In this document: piece by piece, positions 1-10,858 of the stretch
Layout of the letters: each line of letters opens with the position of its first letter
How positions within the stretch are numbered: the first letter of the stretch is position 1
NCBI GenBank assembly: GCA_029851415.1
Contig: CM056742.1
Span: forward strand, 98,934,976-98,998,975
DNA: 64,000 nucleotides
Reading direction: 5' to 3'
DNA from: Eretmocerus hayati
Lineage: Eukaryota; Arthropoda; Insecta; Hymenoptera; Aphelinidae
Notes under the pieces: generated by a model
Told to the model about the DNA's origin: nothing
Seen by the model: only the letters and a program-made list of their open reading frames with translations
The model's database searches: none
Made by a program: the position numbers and the translations under genes

Positions 1-105
1 CGCATTGAGCTTGAGACCATTTTCTGCTGCCCACTTAGCAACAGCGTGTGCATCCAGCGATATCAGTGCAATGTGGTCAAGGAGCTCATTGGGGGGACAA
101 TGCAG
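1..105 (-). pseudogene. non-LTR retrotransposon reverse transcriptase fragment
   Basis: Read on the minus strand from 105 to the window edge, one frame stays open and contains residues typical of the RT palm-to-thumb region of non-LTR elements, ending in a KWAAENGLKLN motif (usual form WAxxNGLxLN, followed by a Lys-Thr pair that would lie beyond the edge). About 35 codons are visible. The 5' side stops abruptly at a (GA)n tract (107-120), so this copy is 5'-truncated or interrupted there. Family assignment beyond RT of a Jockey/I/RTE-like clade is not possible. Confidence 0.6.
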
Positions 106-120
106 GTAGAGAGAGAGAGA

Positions 121-523
121 GGGATTGTAGATTGTAGATTGGTTCTTTTATTGGTACCTTGGGGTATTACCCTATCTGGTACAGGTGGCAAATTCAATTA
201 CATAATACATAATTTACTATGAAGAGTATGGATAAACATAATCAAAGATGAATATTGAATAGTTGAGAGGGTTAGATTGCTGATTTGATCAAAAGGAGAT
301 ATAGTATAATATACAAAAGAATGATAAAAGGTTCACATACAAATTTAGAGTGGCAGTCGTGTACATTTGGAAATTATTGATAGCAGTTACAGAATATGAA
401 CAGAAGAATAATTTATGAAACAATAATTTATGAAACAATATGATAATTCAGTGAAGTTGCTTTGTGGAGAGCATTTGAACAATTAGAATACATAGACGAA
501 CTAATTATCATTGTCACAATATG
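121..523 (-). other. 3' end of the ORF1 retroelement (UTR, poly(A) signal, short tail repeats)
   Basis: On the minus strand this follows the ORF1 relic. It holds a GGTACC-type inverted repeat (about 153-182), a canonical AATAAA signal (complement of 147-152), and then two and a half copies of a 7-bp repeat (ATTGTAG on the plus strand, 124-140) that abut a (GA)n tract. Short tandem tails after a poly(A) signal are usual at 3' ends of I/R1/RTE-type non-LTR elements. The remaining ~330 bases are AT-rich with no ORF. Confidence 0.5.
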
Positions 524-1321
524 TCAAGTTTGAAATTGAGGGAGATCGGTTTCTGAGAAAATTGGGACGGGAGGTCTATTATTTGAAGGTCTCATGCATA
601 CAACAAGATTTTTAACGAGTGGCTTATGCATTTTCAATCGAACACTAACTGAGTGAGCTTGTTTGAGTAAGTTGTGCACTTCTTTTGGCCACAGTGGATA
701 ACAAAATATTCTAGAATCGTTTCCCTTTACAAAGATATCACTGATAGATCTCATTTTCAGTTTGGATGAGTTCAAAATAATTTTATCTCGAATAAAAGTG
801 GAAGACAGTTGTATGACGATTGATCGAGTATTCAAATCATTTCTTGGTGGCGAACTTGAGGTTGAGGTTAGAACGGATGAATCCGTGTTGCGGAAACGAG
901 GACCTTTCCATTTTCTAGTATTTACTACAAAATTTTGCAGCTCTGGCACATCCATAGCATGGAGAACTTTGCTCACTATCTCAGTTTTCGTGAGATTTAA
1001 ATCACGAGGAATGTCCGTTAAGATCATTTCAGCTGAGTCTACCACTGATGTTTGATGAGAAATCTGAGAAAGCTTATTACGAAGTTTTAAAACATCTCTT
1101 TCAATCGCAATGATTCAATTTTCTATCCTGTCTTCTAATTCATTCAACTTCGGAAAAAGTTTTTCTTGACAAGCGTCGAAATGAGACATGAAAAGTTTGA
1201 AATAAGGTGGCATTTCATTAAGATAACCAGCGCAATCTGCGCTTGTCTCGGATTTGCGTGATTCGTGTGAAATTACTCGATCTTGTTGAAAAGATCTCAC
1301 TGTGAGTAGATTACGGGTCAT
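524..1321 (-). pseudogene. retrotransposon ORF1 relic with coiled coil and FP-like domain
   Basis: The minus-strand frame starts at ATG 1319-1321 and ends at 524. It is broken once, by TGA at 1115-1117. The 23 codons between that stop and the methionine at 1045 are in the same frame, so a single point mutation explains the break. The first ~90 residues end in a predicted coiled coil that runs across the stop. The downstream part (AEMILTDIPRD, later RSIVIQLSS and RDKIILNSSKLK) resembles the FP/L1-ORF1-like nucleic-acid-binding domain common in insect non-LTR elements. Known family role: binding element RNA as a chaperone. The assignment rests on recognised motifs, not a search. No ORF2 follows directly, so the copy is partial or non-autonomous. 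Confidence 0.6.
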
Positions 1322-1757
1322 CGTAGCGTGATGAGAGAATTCAAGCGATACAAGATTGAATCAGCTGTTACTGCAGTCAGGTGAGTGCTAGGGTGTTGAT
1401 CAGGCAGCTCACTGGGGCGAAACACTTGGAATAGAACACGTGTGAATCAGGCTTCAGAGTTGGTAATGCAGAGATCTGTATTAGATTGCTGCCATCTAGC
1501 GTCTGACGAATGAAGTTTGTTGATCCAGTGAACTAATCCCAATGCAGCGTGCAGACGAACCTCTAAACCCAAGACGTGCTGGTGAAAAAGCAGGCGTGAT
1601 TCTTACAGGATATGTGGATTCACAGGAATTTATGAATCCGATGAATCCTTGCAAGAATTGGCGTGCAAAAGTCTGAAAAAGAAAAGCCCGGAGGCACCTT
1701 GCGGCAGAAAAAGTGGCGAAATGCAGCGAGGCACTGAAGACAGCGTATTGAAAGACT

Positions 1758-1759
<2 letters not shown>
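1322..1759. other. no recognisable feature
   Basis: Unique-looking sequence upstream of the ORF1 relic. On the minus strand it could be that element's 5' UTR. No ORF with recognisable motifs, no TIR and no RNA gene were seen. Confidence 0.4.

Positions 1760-1817
<58 letters not shown>
1760..1817. repeat. (GA)n microsatellite
   Basis: About 29 uninterrupted GA units. Further GA tracts lie at 2253-2269 and 7446-7512. The latter two flank the R1-clade element, so this tract may be part of the same original microsatellite. Confidence 0.95.
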
Positions 1818-1821
<4 letters not shown>

Positions 1822-2253
1822 GAAGAGGTCCAAATGGTTCCAGGAGGAATATGATGGACTGAAGAGGGAAGGAAGAAGAGAGAAGATCGAAGAAAGAAGA
1901 AAGAAGAATGAAGAGATGGAAGAAGATCGAAGGAGGAGAAACAACACCTGCGAGTCGTGAGAAGAGGGACGCTCGATCCTGAGCGCGAGACGCTACCGGT
2001 CCTGAAGTAATGCTCACGCGGTGCCGGGTCCGGATTGGTAAGTTGGTGGATCTCTCCCTTGTCCGATGGCCAGCGCCAAAGGGGAAGGGAGAGAGGGTTT
2101 ATCTGGTACGGATGGCCGCATCGATGCGGAATCCAGCCCGGAAGCCTTGAGAAGTATCGGCCAGGCGTAATTGTCCGTCCGGAACCTCTCTGTGGCTACG
2201 TCGCAGCGTATTCACCCTACAACCACCTTAAAAAAAAAAAAAAAAAAAAAAAA
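1818..2253 (+). other. 3' end of a non-LTR retroelement with poly(A) tail
   Basis: GC-rich sequence ending in a 24-nt poly(A) run (2230-2253) that is followed directly by GA repeats. It contains a perfect 14-bp palindrome, CCGCATCGATGCGG (about 2113-2126), the kind of hairpin an element RT might recognise in a 3' UTR. No RT motifs remain. An Arg/Glu-rich frame across the GA tract is a repeat artefact. Retroelement origin is inferred from the poly(A) tail and its position next to a shared target microsatellite. Confidence 0.45.
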
Positions 2254-2603
2254 GAGAGAGAGAGAGAGACCCCGTAGGGGGCTTTGGGTGTGACCTTAGG
2301 GTTGCACTTGGAGCTTGAGGGAGCGACGCCCCTCCGGACCCGAGTCCTACACTCACACTAACACACACACAACACCATACATGCACCATACTCACGCCTG
2401 CTCAAGCACTACACAAACATACCAACATCATACAGGACACGCATCACACAGAACACCACACCCTTGCTGGTCTGGTCCGGGGTCGGCCAGCATGCGATTC
2501 CAGGCCCTGGAAGAAGAAAGAAGATGATAACCAGCATTGAGGGCAAGAATTCCTCAAGTAAAGCGGGGCCCCATTCGGATCTTGGGGGGGGGGGGGGGCA
2601 ACG

Positions 2604-4415
2604 ATGCAAAAGGCGCCACCAGTGGCACACTTGGCTGGTGGAATAACGCGTACAGCTACAAGCGATGGAAATACGCTGCAGGTGGAAGGTGCGGGAGAGA
2701 AAAACCTACGCCATGGAGAAGCTGAGCTCGCCCCTAGCAGGGAGAGAAAGGGCCCGAGTGACGGAGCAGAGAAGCGAGTGCTCAAACAATCGAAGCTCAC
2801 ATTCCCGAGTCAACGAGGGATGAACGCGAGAGTTGCAGCAGAAGCACGAGAGGCGGCAGAGAAGCTGCTGAAGATCAACCCCGCTATCAGGATCCAGATC
2901 ACGCAACCCAGCAACGAGGTTGATGACGCCGTCAACTTGAGCTCAGACTCGAGCGAGTCCGACTCCACTATAGGGTCCCAGGGGAACGGAACAATCCTGA
3001 CTCCTGGGAACGGTTTGCTCGAGAGGGGAGTGCACGATGAGGTGCCTGATAGGGTGGAGATTGACCACATCCCCTCAACCAGAGATGCGGCACGACAGAG
3101 GAGTGGAAACGAGGCAGGCGATCTCATGGGGAAATGGGAAGACCTGAAAACGTGCCGGGAAAAGACGGAGGAGAAGACATATCTCCTCCTCGAGCACTTC
3201 AACTTGGTTATAGGAATAGCCGAGTCCGTTTCCAGCAATCCAGAAAGGACCAAGGGTGACATCGAAGAGCTCAAGAAGATAGGCCACGCGCTCGAAGGCC
3301 TACTCGCGACAGACAAGGCGAAGCGGGCTGCTTTCGAGACAACGCTCCTCGAAACGGAAAAGACCCTGAAAGCGAGGGGGAATGTGCAGCCTCCGGTCAC
3401 AAAAAAACCGGCCGCGTCGGGTAGTGGCTTCCAGGGAAGGGGGGCAGGGGAACCGGAATCGCGACCGGGGCAACAACGCGGTTCGAAGGCGACGCGATAC
3501 GGACCTCCACCGGGAGGTCTCGGAACACCGCGCTCGACATCAACGCCCAATCGGCCCGAGCAGAATGGGCCTTGGAAGGAAGTGGTGTCAAAGAAACAAG
3601 CGAGAAGGGCAAAGAAGAGCGGTAGATCGGACGATGCCGCCGGAAAGAAAGCGAAAATGAAGCCGAGAAGGGGGAAGCCCGAAGCCGTCCTCGTTACGGC
3701 CAAACAAGGTGGGCTAACCTACGCAGACATGCTGCGCAGGATAAAAACGGATGACCTCGATGAAGAAGTGGGCTCTAAGGTCACGGGCGTCCGCAAGACC
3801 CAAGAAGGCCAAGTCCTTCTTGAACTCAAGAAGGGCACCGATGTCGCCGCCGTCAAGGCAGCCTTGGCACCAGTCGTCGGGCAAGAAGGAGCTGTCCACT
3901 GTCTAGCAAACAGCACGACCCTCGAGGTGCTCGGAGTCGACTACGATATCGACATAATCAAGGTGCGGGATGACCTCGAGAAGGCCCTACCAGGAAACGA
4001 GAAGGGTGCCGTTGTAGTCAAGTCCATCCGGAGTGTCTACCGCGGCACCCAAACCGCTGTTGTCTCGATCGCAACGAGACTGGCCCACCATCTCCTCGAC
4101 TAGAAGGAGCCAAAGGTTGGATGGGGCAGAGTCAGGATCCGCGAGAAGGGTGGCATCCCACGGTGCTATAACTGCTTAGAGTACGGCCACAAGGCCTCGG
4201 GGTGCAAAAAAGAGAAGGCAGAGGAACGGAAACCAAAACTCTGCTTCCAATGCGGCGAACCAGGGCACCTTGCTGCGATTTGCAAGGAAAAACCAAAATG
4301 CCTAAGCTGTGCGGCGATCGGGTCCAAATCTGACCACAGATCTGGGGCCAGCAACTGCACTGCGTACCAGAGGGCAAGAACCACATATAGACGCAGGGAG
4401 GGGAGAAATGGCTAG
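2604..4415 (+). pseudogene. R1-clade ORF1 (gag-like, zinc knuckles), one in-frame stop
   Basis: The frame opens at ATG 2604 and is open for 499 codons to TAG 4101-4103. It then continues in the same frame to TAG 4413-4415, giving about 603 codons. The N-terminal half is charged and low-complexity. The middle part (~residues 370-495) resembles the RRM-like/gag core of R1 ORF1. Beyond the premature stop are CCHC knuckles CYNCLEYGHKASGC and CFQCGEPGHLAAIC, then a third, looser C-x2-C...H...C motif. These bind element RNA in the known family. The premature stop removes all zinc knuckles, so this copy's ORF1 would be non-functional unless read through. ORF1 ends inside the ATGGCTAG that also starts ORF2, an arrangement compatible with coupled translation. 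Confidence 0.8.
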
Positions 4416-7400
4416 CTTCATCCAAGCCAACCTCAGGAAGAGCGGGGACGCAGACGATCTCCTACACGCTGTTGCCAAAGAAGGAGGGATCGATGTTCTG
4501 ATTATCCCCGAACCGCCTCGGAAGCGCGAATTCTCTCGATCCACATTCGATCACTGGAGGACAGCCGTAATCCAGATCATGAATCCTGCGATCTGTGAGA
4601 CTGGACCAGCTGTTAGTGGCCGCGGTTTCGCTCGAAAGACCATAGAGGGCACAGCAGTCTACAGCTGCTACTATTCGCCGTCGCTCAAGACGCACGAATT
4701 CGAAGACGAGCTCCACGACCTAGAAGAGGATGTGAGGCAATGGGGGGGCAGTTATAATCGCGGGGGATTTCAACTCCAAGGAACCGACTTGGAGCGGGGG
4801 GCCGCGTGATAGACGGGGGGTAATACTCGCTGATGCCATGGAGGCATTGGGATTAGTGCTCGCGAACGAGACGGGGGTTATCACGTACTACCGACACGAC
4901 ACTCGGTCCAGGGAGGGGGGTTCGTCTTCGGTCCTCGACCTGACGTTCATGAGCCCGTCGCTCATGGGACGTATGACATCGTGGGAGGTTCTGGACACGG
5001 AAACATTGAGTGACCATCGACATATTCGGTTTCGGCTTAGGACTGACAGACAGAGACAGACGACACGCAGACCGCGACCGACGGGGTGGCAGGTACGCGA
5101 GCTGGATGAGGGTAAATTCCGGAAATCGATAGGAACAGCCGAAGATCTCCCGATGAACATCACCGCGGACGAGGCTGTGGATATGGTGACGACCACCATC
5201 ACAAGAGCTTGTGACGCATCGATGCCTCGCAAGACAACATCATACTTTTGGAGGAAACCAGAGTACTGGATCACCAACGAGATAAAAGCCCTACGAAGAA
5301 CGAGCAATAAGAAAAGGAGAACCGCGTGGCGATCAAGGGAACTAAAACGACCATCACTGGGGGAAGATGATAGGACGTACATGAAAGCAAAGAAGGCTCT
5401 CGTTCTAGCCATCCGGAGAAGCAAAGAGAAGTGCTGGGGTGAATTGTGCGACATGGTTAATGGAGACCCGTGGGGTACGCCATACCGCGTGGTCATGTCC
5501 AAGGTCCGACCCCGGAGGGGCAACCTAGCACCGACTGATGCAGCTACCTTGCGCAGCATCGTGGAAGACCTCTTCCCATCAGGAGAACCCAGAGTCACAT
5601 TCCCTCCAGAGAGTGACGACCCCATCCCGCTCTTCACTATGCAAGAACTACTCATAGCGGCGAAGAGACTGCCAAACGGCAAGGCCCCTGGCCTGGACGG
5701 CATTCCAAACGAGGCTCTGAAACTGGTCTTCAAATACAAACCAGATTTACTCCTCGACCTCTTCAACATCTGTCCGAGCGCGGGAAATTACCCGGATAAG
5801 TGGAAACGCCAGAAGCTGGTCCTGATACCTAAAGGTCAAGGTGGTCAACGCCCTCTCAGCATGCTCGACAATATCGGGAAAATGTACGAGAGGATGGTGG
5901 TCAACAGGGTGGAAAAAGCCTACGAAGAGAGCGGCGGGCTATCACCAAAGCAGTTTGGGTTCCGGAAGGGACGAAGCACTGTGCACGCGATCGAGGAGGT
6001 CCAAGAACGGGATCAAGCCTCGGTAGGGAACCCATACCAAGGAAGAGGAGGATTCTGTGCCATTATTGCGTTGGACACAAAGAACGCGTTCAACTGCGCG
6101 AGCTGGGAGCGAGTCTATCAATCCCAAGCAGGTGAAGTGCCGCCCTATCTACTAGCCATCACGAGTGACTATCTGCGGAACAGGACACTCGTGTACGACA
6201 CCGACGAGGGACAAGAGATTCGGAAACTGTCCGCCGGAATCGGACAGGGATCGGTTTCCGGGCCGTTCAACTGGAACACCCAGTACGACAGTTTACTGTC
6301 TATTGAACTGCCCGAAGGAGTGATAATAGTGGCTTTCGCGGACGACGCGGGGCTCATAGTCTGGTCCGACAACGAGGAACTCTTGGGTAGACGCGCAAAC
6401 GAGGCGCTGGCCCGAGTCTACGAGTAGATGATCAGCAGGCTCCTAGAGCTTGCTGTCAAGAAGTGCGAAGCAATCGTGGTCACAAGACGCAGTAAGTTTG
6501 ACTTGCCCCACTTTTACATCAACGGGCAAGAGATCCCACGCAAGACAGAGCTGAAATACCTCGGCGTATGACTTGACGACAAGTGGTCGTTCAAGAAGCA
6601 CATCTAGGAGGCCGCCCAGAAAGCGAGCAGGGTTGGTGCGGCGCTTCAGCGGCTGATGCCGAATATCGGGGGACCCAAGGAAAAGAGGCGCGCACTTCTC
6701 GACACCGTCAGCACCTCTATCATGCTCTACGGTGCACCCGTGTGGGGAAAGAGAGTAGAGAAGACCATCATCGAGAAGGGGATGGGGCCTGTCCACCGGA
6801 GAGCGGCCCTGAGAAGTATCCGTGCCTACCGCACCGTGTCAGGAGATGCGGCTTACATATTGGCGAGTACACCGCCCATCCACTTGCTCGTCGCGGAGCG
6901 AGTGAGGATCTGGGACCGCCAGAAAGTGATCGGAGCCGAACGAGTACTCACTCCAACGATGAAGGAGATCATCCGCGACAACGAGAAGGAAACCACCCTT
7001 GAGCATTGGCAAACTGAGTGGGATTCGTCATTTGCAAATGGCAGATGGACGCACCGGCTGATCCGTGACGTAGCCAAACGGACGGAACGCACCCACGGAG
7101 AGATAGATTACTGGACGCCGCAAGCACTGAGTGACCACGGTCGCTTCGGTGCCTATCTGACCCGGTTCAAGAAGAGGACATCCCCAGCATGTCAGTCATG
7201 CGGGGACAACTGGGATGACGCTGAGCATGCCCTGTTCACGTACAACGACACCCAAAGAGAGCGCGCCGAGCTGGATGAATGGCTGGGTGCTCAACTAACA
7301 CCTGAGAACCTCGTTCCGTACTTGCTCCGCAATCAGGAGACATGGGATAGAGTCACCGGATACATCAAGCTCGTGATGACCCGTAAGGAGAAGAAAGACA

Positions 7401-7438
7401 GGGAAGTGACGCGCCTCGAAGCAGGCGAATTACAGTGA
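4408..7438 (+). pseudogene. R1-clade ORF2 (APE endonuclease, reverse transcriptase, Cys/His motif), decayed
   Basis: ORF2 starts at ATG 4408, overlapping ORF1. The APE-like endonuclease (QANLRKSGDADDLL early; AGDFNS and SDHRHI later) is shifted once at the G-run 4742-4748, where one extra G moves the frame just before the GDFN motif. The RT follows in the downstream frame: NGKAPGLDGIPNEALK (~5680), QFGFRKGRSTVHAI (~5955), a GQGSVSGP block (~6245) and the catalytic FADD (~6340). In-frame stops are TAG 6425, TGA 6569 and TAG 6605. The frame then runs open to TGA 7436-7438 through a C-terminal CQSCGDNWDDAEH motif. Known role: target-primed reverse transcription. All RT core motifs survive, so decay looks recent. 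The first stop follows the RT core at a place where related proteins usually have Trp. Confidence 0.85.
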
Positions 7439-7443
7439 GTCTG

Positions 7444-7445
<2 letters not shown>

Positions 7446-7512
<67 letters not shown>
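7446..7512. repeat. (GA)n microsatellite at the 3' junction of the R1 element
   Basis: About 33 GA units begin 8 nt after the ORF2 stop codon. Together with 2253-2269 it brackets the element, as expected if a GA microsatellite was the target. Confidence 0.9.
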
Positions 7513-7513
<1 letters not shown>

Positions 7514-7788
7514 AGTAGTGCTCGATTCGAGGCTCCAGCAGCAGGGGTGCTCAACTTAAGGTGCCACTAAACGAATGCGAAACCAACCGCATCAGCAGAA
7601 AATCCTTCCTGTCTATATAGATGCTAAGCAAAACTTCGGGAAATTTTAGTAATCACAGTCAATGTGTCGTCTGCTTGGTTATAGTCATAAGCACAGCCCG
7701 CCTATCACTAGTATAGTAATCCTAACCTAACTTTTTACAGCAATAAACGAGATGCCAAGCAGTAACGATACTAAATCGTACTGGTTAT
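7513..7788 (+). other. relic of a Copia 5' leader
   Basis: This stretch aligns by eye with the leader of the young Copia copy at about 13,185-13,400. Both contain GTGCTCAACTT followed by a G-rich triplet, later TTTTACAG followed within ~20 nt by GCCAAGCAG, in the same order and similar spacing. In the young copy the leader also has a GA-rich spot just upstream (13,165), the position occupied here by the (GA)n/R1 insertion. It is therefore probably the 5' remnant of the same relic Copia copy whose 3' end lies at 9749-10747. Confidence 0.55.
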
Positions 7789-7796
7789 GTAATGAG

Positions 7797-9748
7797 TAGA
7801 GCTCGGAATTTCGTGTTACAACACTTTTTTTCGTGTTATTGCACGTTTTGGGTTATTGCACGTTCGAAAGAAATGAAGTATATATCAACATCAAGTGTGA
7901 AAATAATCAATAAAATTGCGAGAATTCTGAACATAGCTCTCATTGAGGCTGCTCTTTTGGGGTTATTACTAAATTTGTTTATGTTTTGATTGCTGTTGGA
8001 AAGTTTTTAAGCGAAATTTCGTGTCTAATCCAAATTTGAAGTCAATTCAAGATGCCTAAAGTAGCGCAAAGTCTTGGTGCCAAAATTCGATCGTGGATTG
8101 CGCCGTATAACAAGGAATTTGAAGTCTTCACCACGGATGGTACAGTGGTATACTGCAACATTTGTTCGAAGGGTATAGGCTGTGAGAGGAAATCTCAAAT
8201 CGACGCGCATGTCATTACAGGTTTGAGTTTTGTGAAATCCTGGCTAGATGCCTGGAAAGAGCAATGAGCATTCACGTTCATGAATAATTCCAGGCCAGCA
8301 TACTGGAGCGTTGGCCCGTAAAAGAAAATCTAGAAGAGAAAAACAGACATTGCTAGCGTCTCAATCGAAGAATGTGTTTTTCATGGATCTATGCTACGCT
8401 CTCGTAGCCTCTAATATTCCGTTGCATAAACTGAGCGCTGATCCATTCCGTAATTTCCTCCAGAAGTACACACAAAATCAAGTGCCAACGGAAAGTGGTC
8501 TTCGCAAAACTTACATTCCTCTAATTTTCGAAGAAAGTCTCCGTAAAATCAAAGAAGTTGTCGGTGAGAATTACGTATACATTTCGGTGGATGAAACAAC
8601 CGATGCTAGAGGAATATATATTGCGAATCTGTTGATTGGAGTTTTGGCGCAGGAAACTTTTGGGAGAGCATTTCTAATAGCGAGTCAGCAGTTGAATAAA
8701 ACTAACCACGAGACCATAAGCCGATTCATTAACACCAATCTCAGGCGGTTCTACGAAGGCGAGTCATTTGAAGACCGAATTCTACTACTCTTGTCAGATG
8801 CTGCTAGTTACATGATTAAGGCTGGCAAGGGCTTGAGATTATTCTACGCTAATTTACATCACGTCACGTGTGTAGTGCATGGTATGCACCGATTGGCTGA
8901 AGAAGCACGAGCGATCTGTCCCGATGTGAATAAGCTGGTAAATGCCGGGAAGAAGATGTTCTTAAAAGCTCCATCCCGTCTAGAAGTGTATCAAGAAATA
9001 ATGAACAAGCCCTTGCCACCACAGCCAGTGCTAACACGTTGGGGTACATGGCTGTCTGCAGCACTTTTCTACGCAGAGAATTTTCAGCAGTTCAAAATTG
9101 TCGTGCAAAATTTGGAAGAAGATGCGGAGTCAGTGACGAAGGCTAAGTCACTAGTGCAGAATCAGAACGTTCTGAGTCAGTTGACATTTTTGCAGGCAAA
9201 CTTGTCGTTTCTGCCTCAAAGTATCGAAGATATGATGGTGGCAGGACAGACGTTGCGGGGCCAATTCGAAATCCTTAATGTGGTGGAAGAGAAAATAAAG
9301 TCAATCCCTGGCGGTAGAGGAGTCCGTCCGAATTTGATAGTGTCTTCGACAAGAATTCAGGACTAACATTCTTACGGGAAATTCTCAAAGTCCAAAGTGG
9401 CGAACAAGTGACAACTCGTGAAATAAATGATATGGAACCAACGATAATTAATAGTTTCGCATATGCTCCCCTCACATCTGTTGATGTTGAGAGATCATTT
9501 TCATATTATAAACATCTTTTGAGTGATCGGAGATATAGTTTCAACCAAGATAATTTGGAGAAGCACCTGGTTGTCGGTTTCAATAAAATTTGAGCAATGA
9601 AAAGGCGTATGAGTCCACTTTTTCATCTTCGAAAGACGATATTTTTTATTGCACGTTTTGGAACTTGATACTGCACGTTTCTCGATTTTTTGCTGCACGA
9701 AACATGGCATTTTTTGGAGTTTTTACTGCACGAAATTCCGAGCTCTAG
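7797..9748 (+). mobile_element. hAT DNA transposon, near-complete
   Basis: The 19-bp terminal inverted repeats are perfect: TAGAGCTCGGAATTTCGTG at 7797-7815 and its complement at 9730-9748. Subterminal TTGCACGTTT-like motifs recur at both ends. The 8 bp outside the right end (GCTATGAG) match the intact Copia sequence at the homologous site. The 8 bp on the left (GTAATGAG) match at 6 of 8 positions, compatible with a diverged 8-bp hAT target duplication. Total length 1,952 bp with one transposase gene. The right flank is the RNase H end of a Copia relic. Confidence 0.88.
8052..9593 (+). pseudogene. hAT transposase, one short intron, one frameshift
   Basis: Exon 1 is 8052-8220 and contains a BED-type finger (YCNICSKG). 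A GT-AG intron of 73 bp (8221-8293; donor ACAG|GTTTGAG, acceptor TTCCAG|GC) restores the frame and supplies the missing second His of the finger. The second exon reads open to TAA at 9364-9366 and holds the RNase H-like core, with acidic motifs VDETTDA (~8590) and LSDAAS (~8795) and the CVVHGMHRLAEE segment (~8870). The hAT C-terminal dimerisation domain (APLTSVDVERSF, ~9465) lies in another frame ending at TGA 9591-9593, so a 1-2 nt indel is placed around 9315-9340. Known role: cut-and-paste transposition. The copy looks young but is probably inactive because of the frameshift. Confidence 0.82.
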
Positions 9749-10058
9749 CTATGAGTGACACATGTCAGGAGCTAATAGGAACCGACAGATCCTTGAAACT
9801 CATTTTTCATTTAATTCATTTGCTCTCATGATCCTCTGGTGTGATTTAGCCGCGGCAGTTAGTGCGAAAACGAACGGGGGCCAGAGGCTTAGATAGGTGA
9901 TGGGAATAAAACAAAACTATGTTAAAGAAAGTGTTAAGCGTAAGCTAGTTCATGCTGCACACATTAAATCCAAACAGCAACTTGCAGACATTTTCACCAA
10001 AGCGTTGCCCATTTACCCACATATAGCGATAACCAAAACTCTGATGAATATAGACTAA
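9749..10058 (+). pseudogene. Copia RNase H C-terminal remnant
   Basis: It aligns with the end of the young Copia pol (31,096-31,408): shared MSDTCQELIGTDRS at the start, then a decayed CDNLAA region, HAAHIKSKQQLADIFTKALP and a stop at 10056-10058. Small indels break the frame. It joins directly to the right hAT end. No integrase or RT sequence lies to its left, so most of the internal region of this relic has been lost. Confidence 0.85.
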
Positions 10059-10558
10059 GGTTGTAATGAGTGTTAGAGGAATAGAAGAAAAAAAAATATG
10101 TGACAGATGGATTATTCTTATTTGATTTCATTTTTGTTTGTCGGCAGGAAATGGATCTGATCAAGAAGAGTGTAAAGAAAAAGTAAAAAAGTAGAGAATG
10201 AGTAGAAATGTTAAAAGAGAATTCAAATTTTTGACATGGTGATAGTCCACATCAAACTATGAATGTAATTTGAAAGCAGTTCTTCACGAATTACTGTTCC
10301 TATAATATCATGTGGAAATTTTGTACCTGTATACTAGTTGAAATGGAGTCAAATGATGTATTTTCATTGTGATACGAGTCGTGCCTTATCTAGAGAAACA
10401 ACTGTGTATTGTAAATAAAGTAATACCTCATATGTTCATGACTGAATCTCATTTATAAGATTAAATAACCTATTTTACACAAGCGAATACTCTTGTACTG
10501 TATGTGCATTATGTTACGAATTTCAAGCAAACGAGTCTTACTCTCAACCGGGAGGGAG
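10059..10558 (+). other. Copia relic 3' noncoding region and polypurine tract
   Basis: This matches in position and motifs the 3' noncoding region of the young copy (31,409-31,845), including the GATAGTCCACA block and the terminal purine tract CCGGGAGGGAG just before the LTR. No ORF of note. Confidence 0.7.
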
Positions 10559-10747
10559 TGTTGGAATACGCGTGTATGTCTGAGTACGGTCTCGACCGCT
10601 CGTTCGCTCGTGGCGCGCACGCTCCGGATGCGCGAGTTCAGTTGGACGTCGGCAGCGTCATTGGACGCTTGCTCTGTGTAAATAAAGTCAATGAATAGCT
10701 GACTCCTGGTGGTACATAATTCACCCCGTCCAGCTATAAACCCTTCA
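10559..10747 (+). repeat. 3' LTR of the relic Copia copy
   Basis: A 189-bp sequence running from TGTTGGAATACG to ACCCTTCA. It is clearly homologous to the 186-bp LTR of the young copy (shared CTCGACCGCTCG, GTTGGACG, ACTCCTGGTG, CCCGTCCAGC) but diverged at many positions, so it comes from an older insertion. Confidence 0.85.
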
Positions 10748-10858
10748 GGAACCAACATCCGTATTATTTTAGATGGCAGACAAAAGCAATATGGCCGATT
10801 CCTTAATCTCTTCCATAAAAATAACACGGAGGAAAGATGAGAGCGCTTATCGAATGTT

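Larger units (their letters stand above)
2270..7445 (+). mobile_element. R1-clade non-LTR retrotransposon inserted in (GA)n
   Basis: The element lies exactly between GA repeats (2253-2269 and 7446-7512). Its 5' end begins with a CCCC...GGGG hairpin. A gag-like ORF1 and an endonuclease/RT ORF2 overlap by 8 bp. The 3' UTR is only about 7 nt, with no poly(A), so the RT ORF stop almost touches the microsatellite. Short tail-less 3' ends and microsatellite targets are known in the R1 clade (for example Waldo and Mino). The copy is nearly full length (~5.2 kb) but carries at least four in-frame stops and one frameshift. Placement in the R1 clade rests on RT motif style, triple zinc knuckles in ORF1 and a C-terminal Cys/His motif. 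Confidence 0.8.

Noticed and set aside
1630..2017. Arg/Glu- or Ser/Leu-rich ORFs across the GA tract, and similar ones at 7333-7554
   Set aside because: They are translations of (GA)n and its complement, with no independent coding signal.
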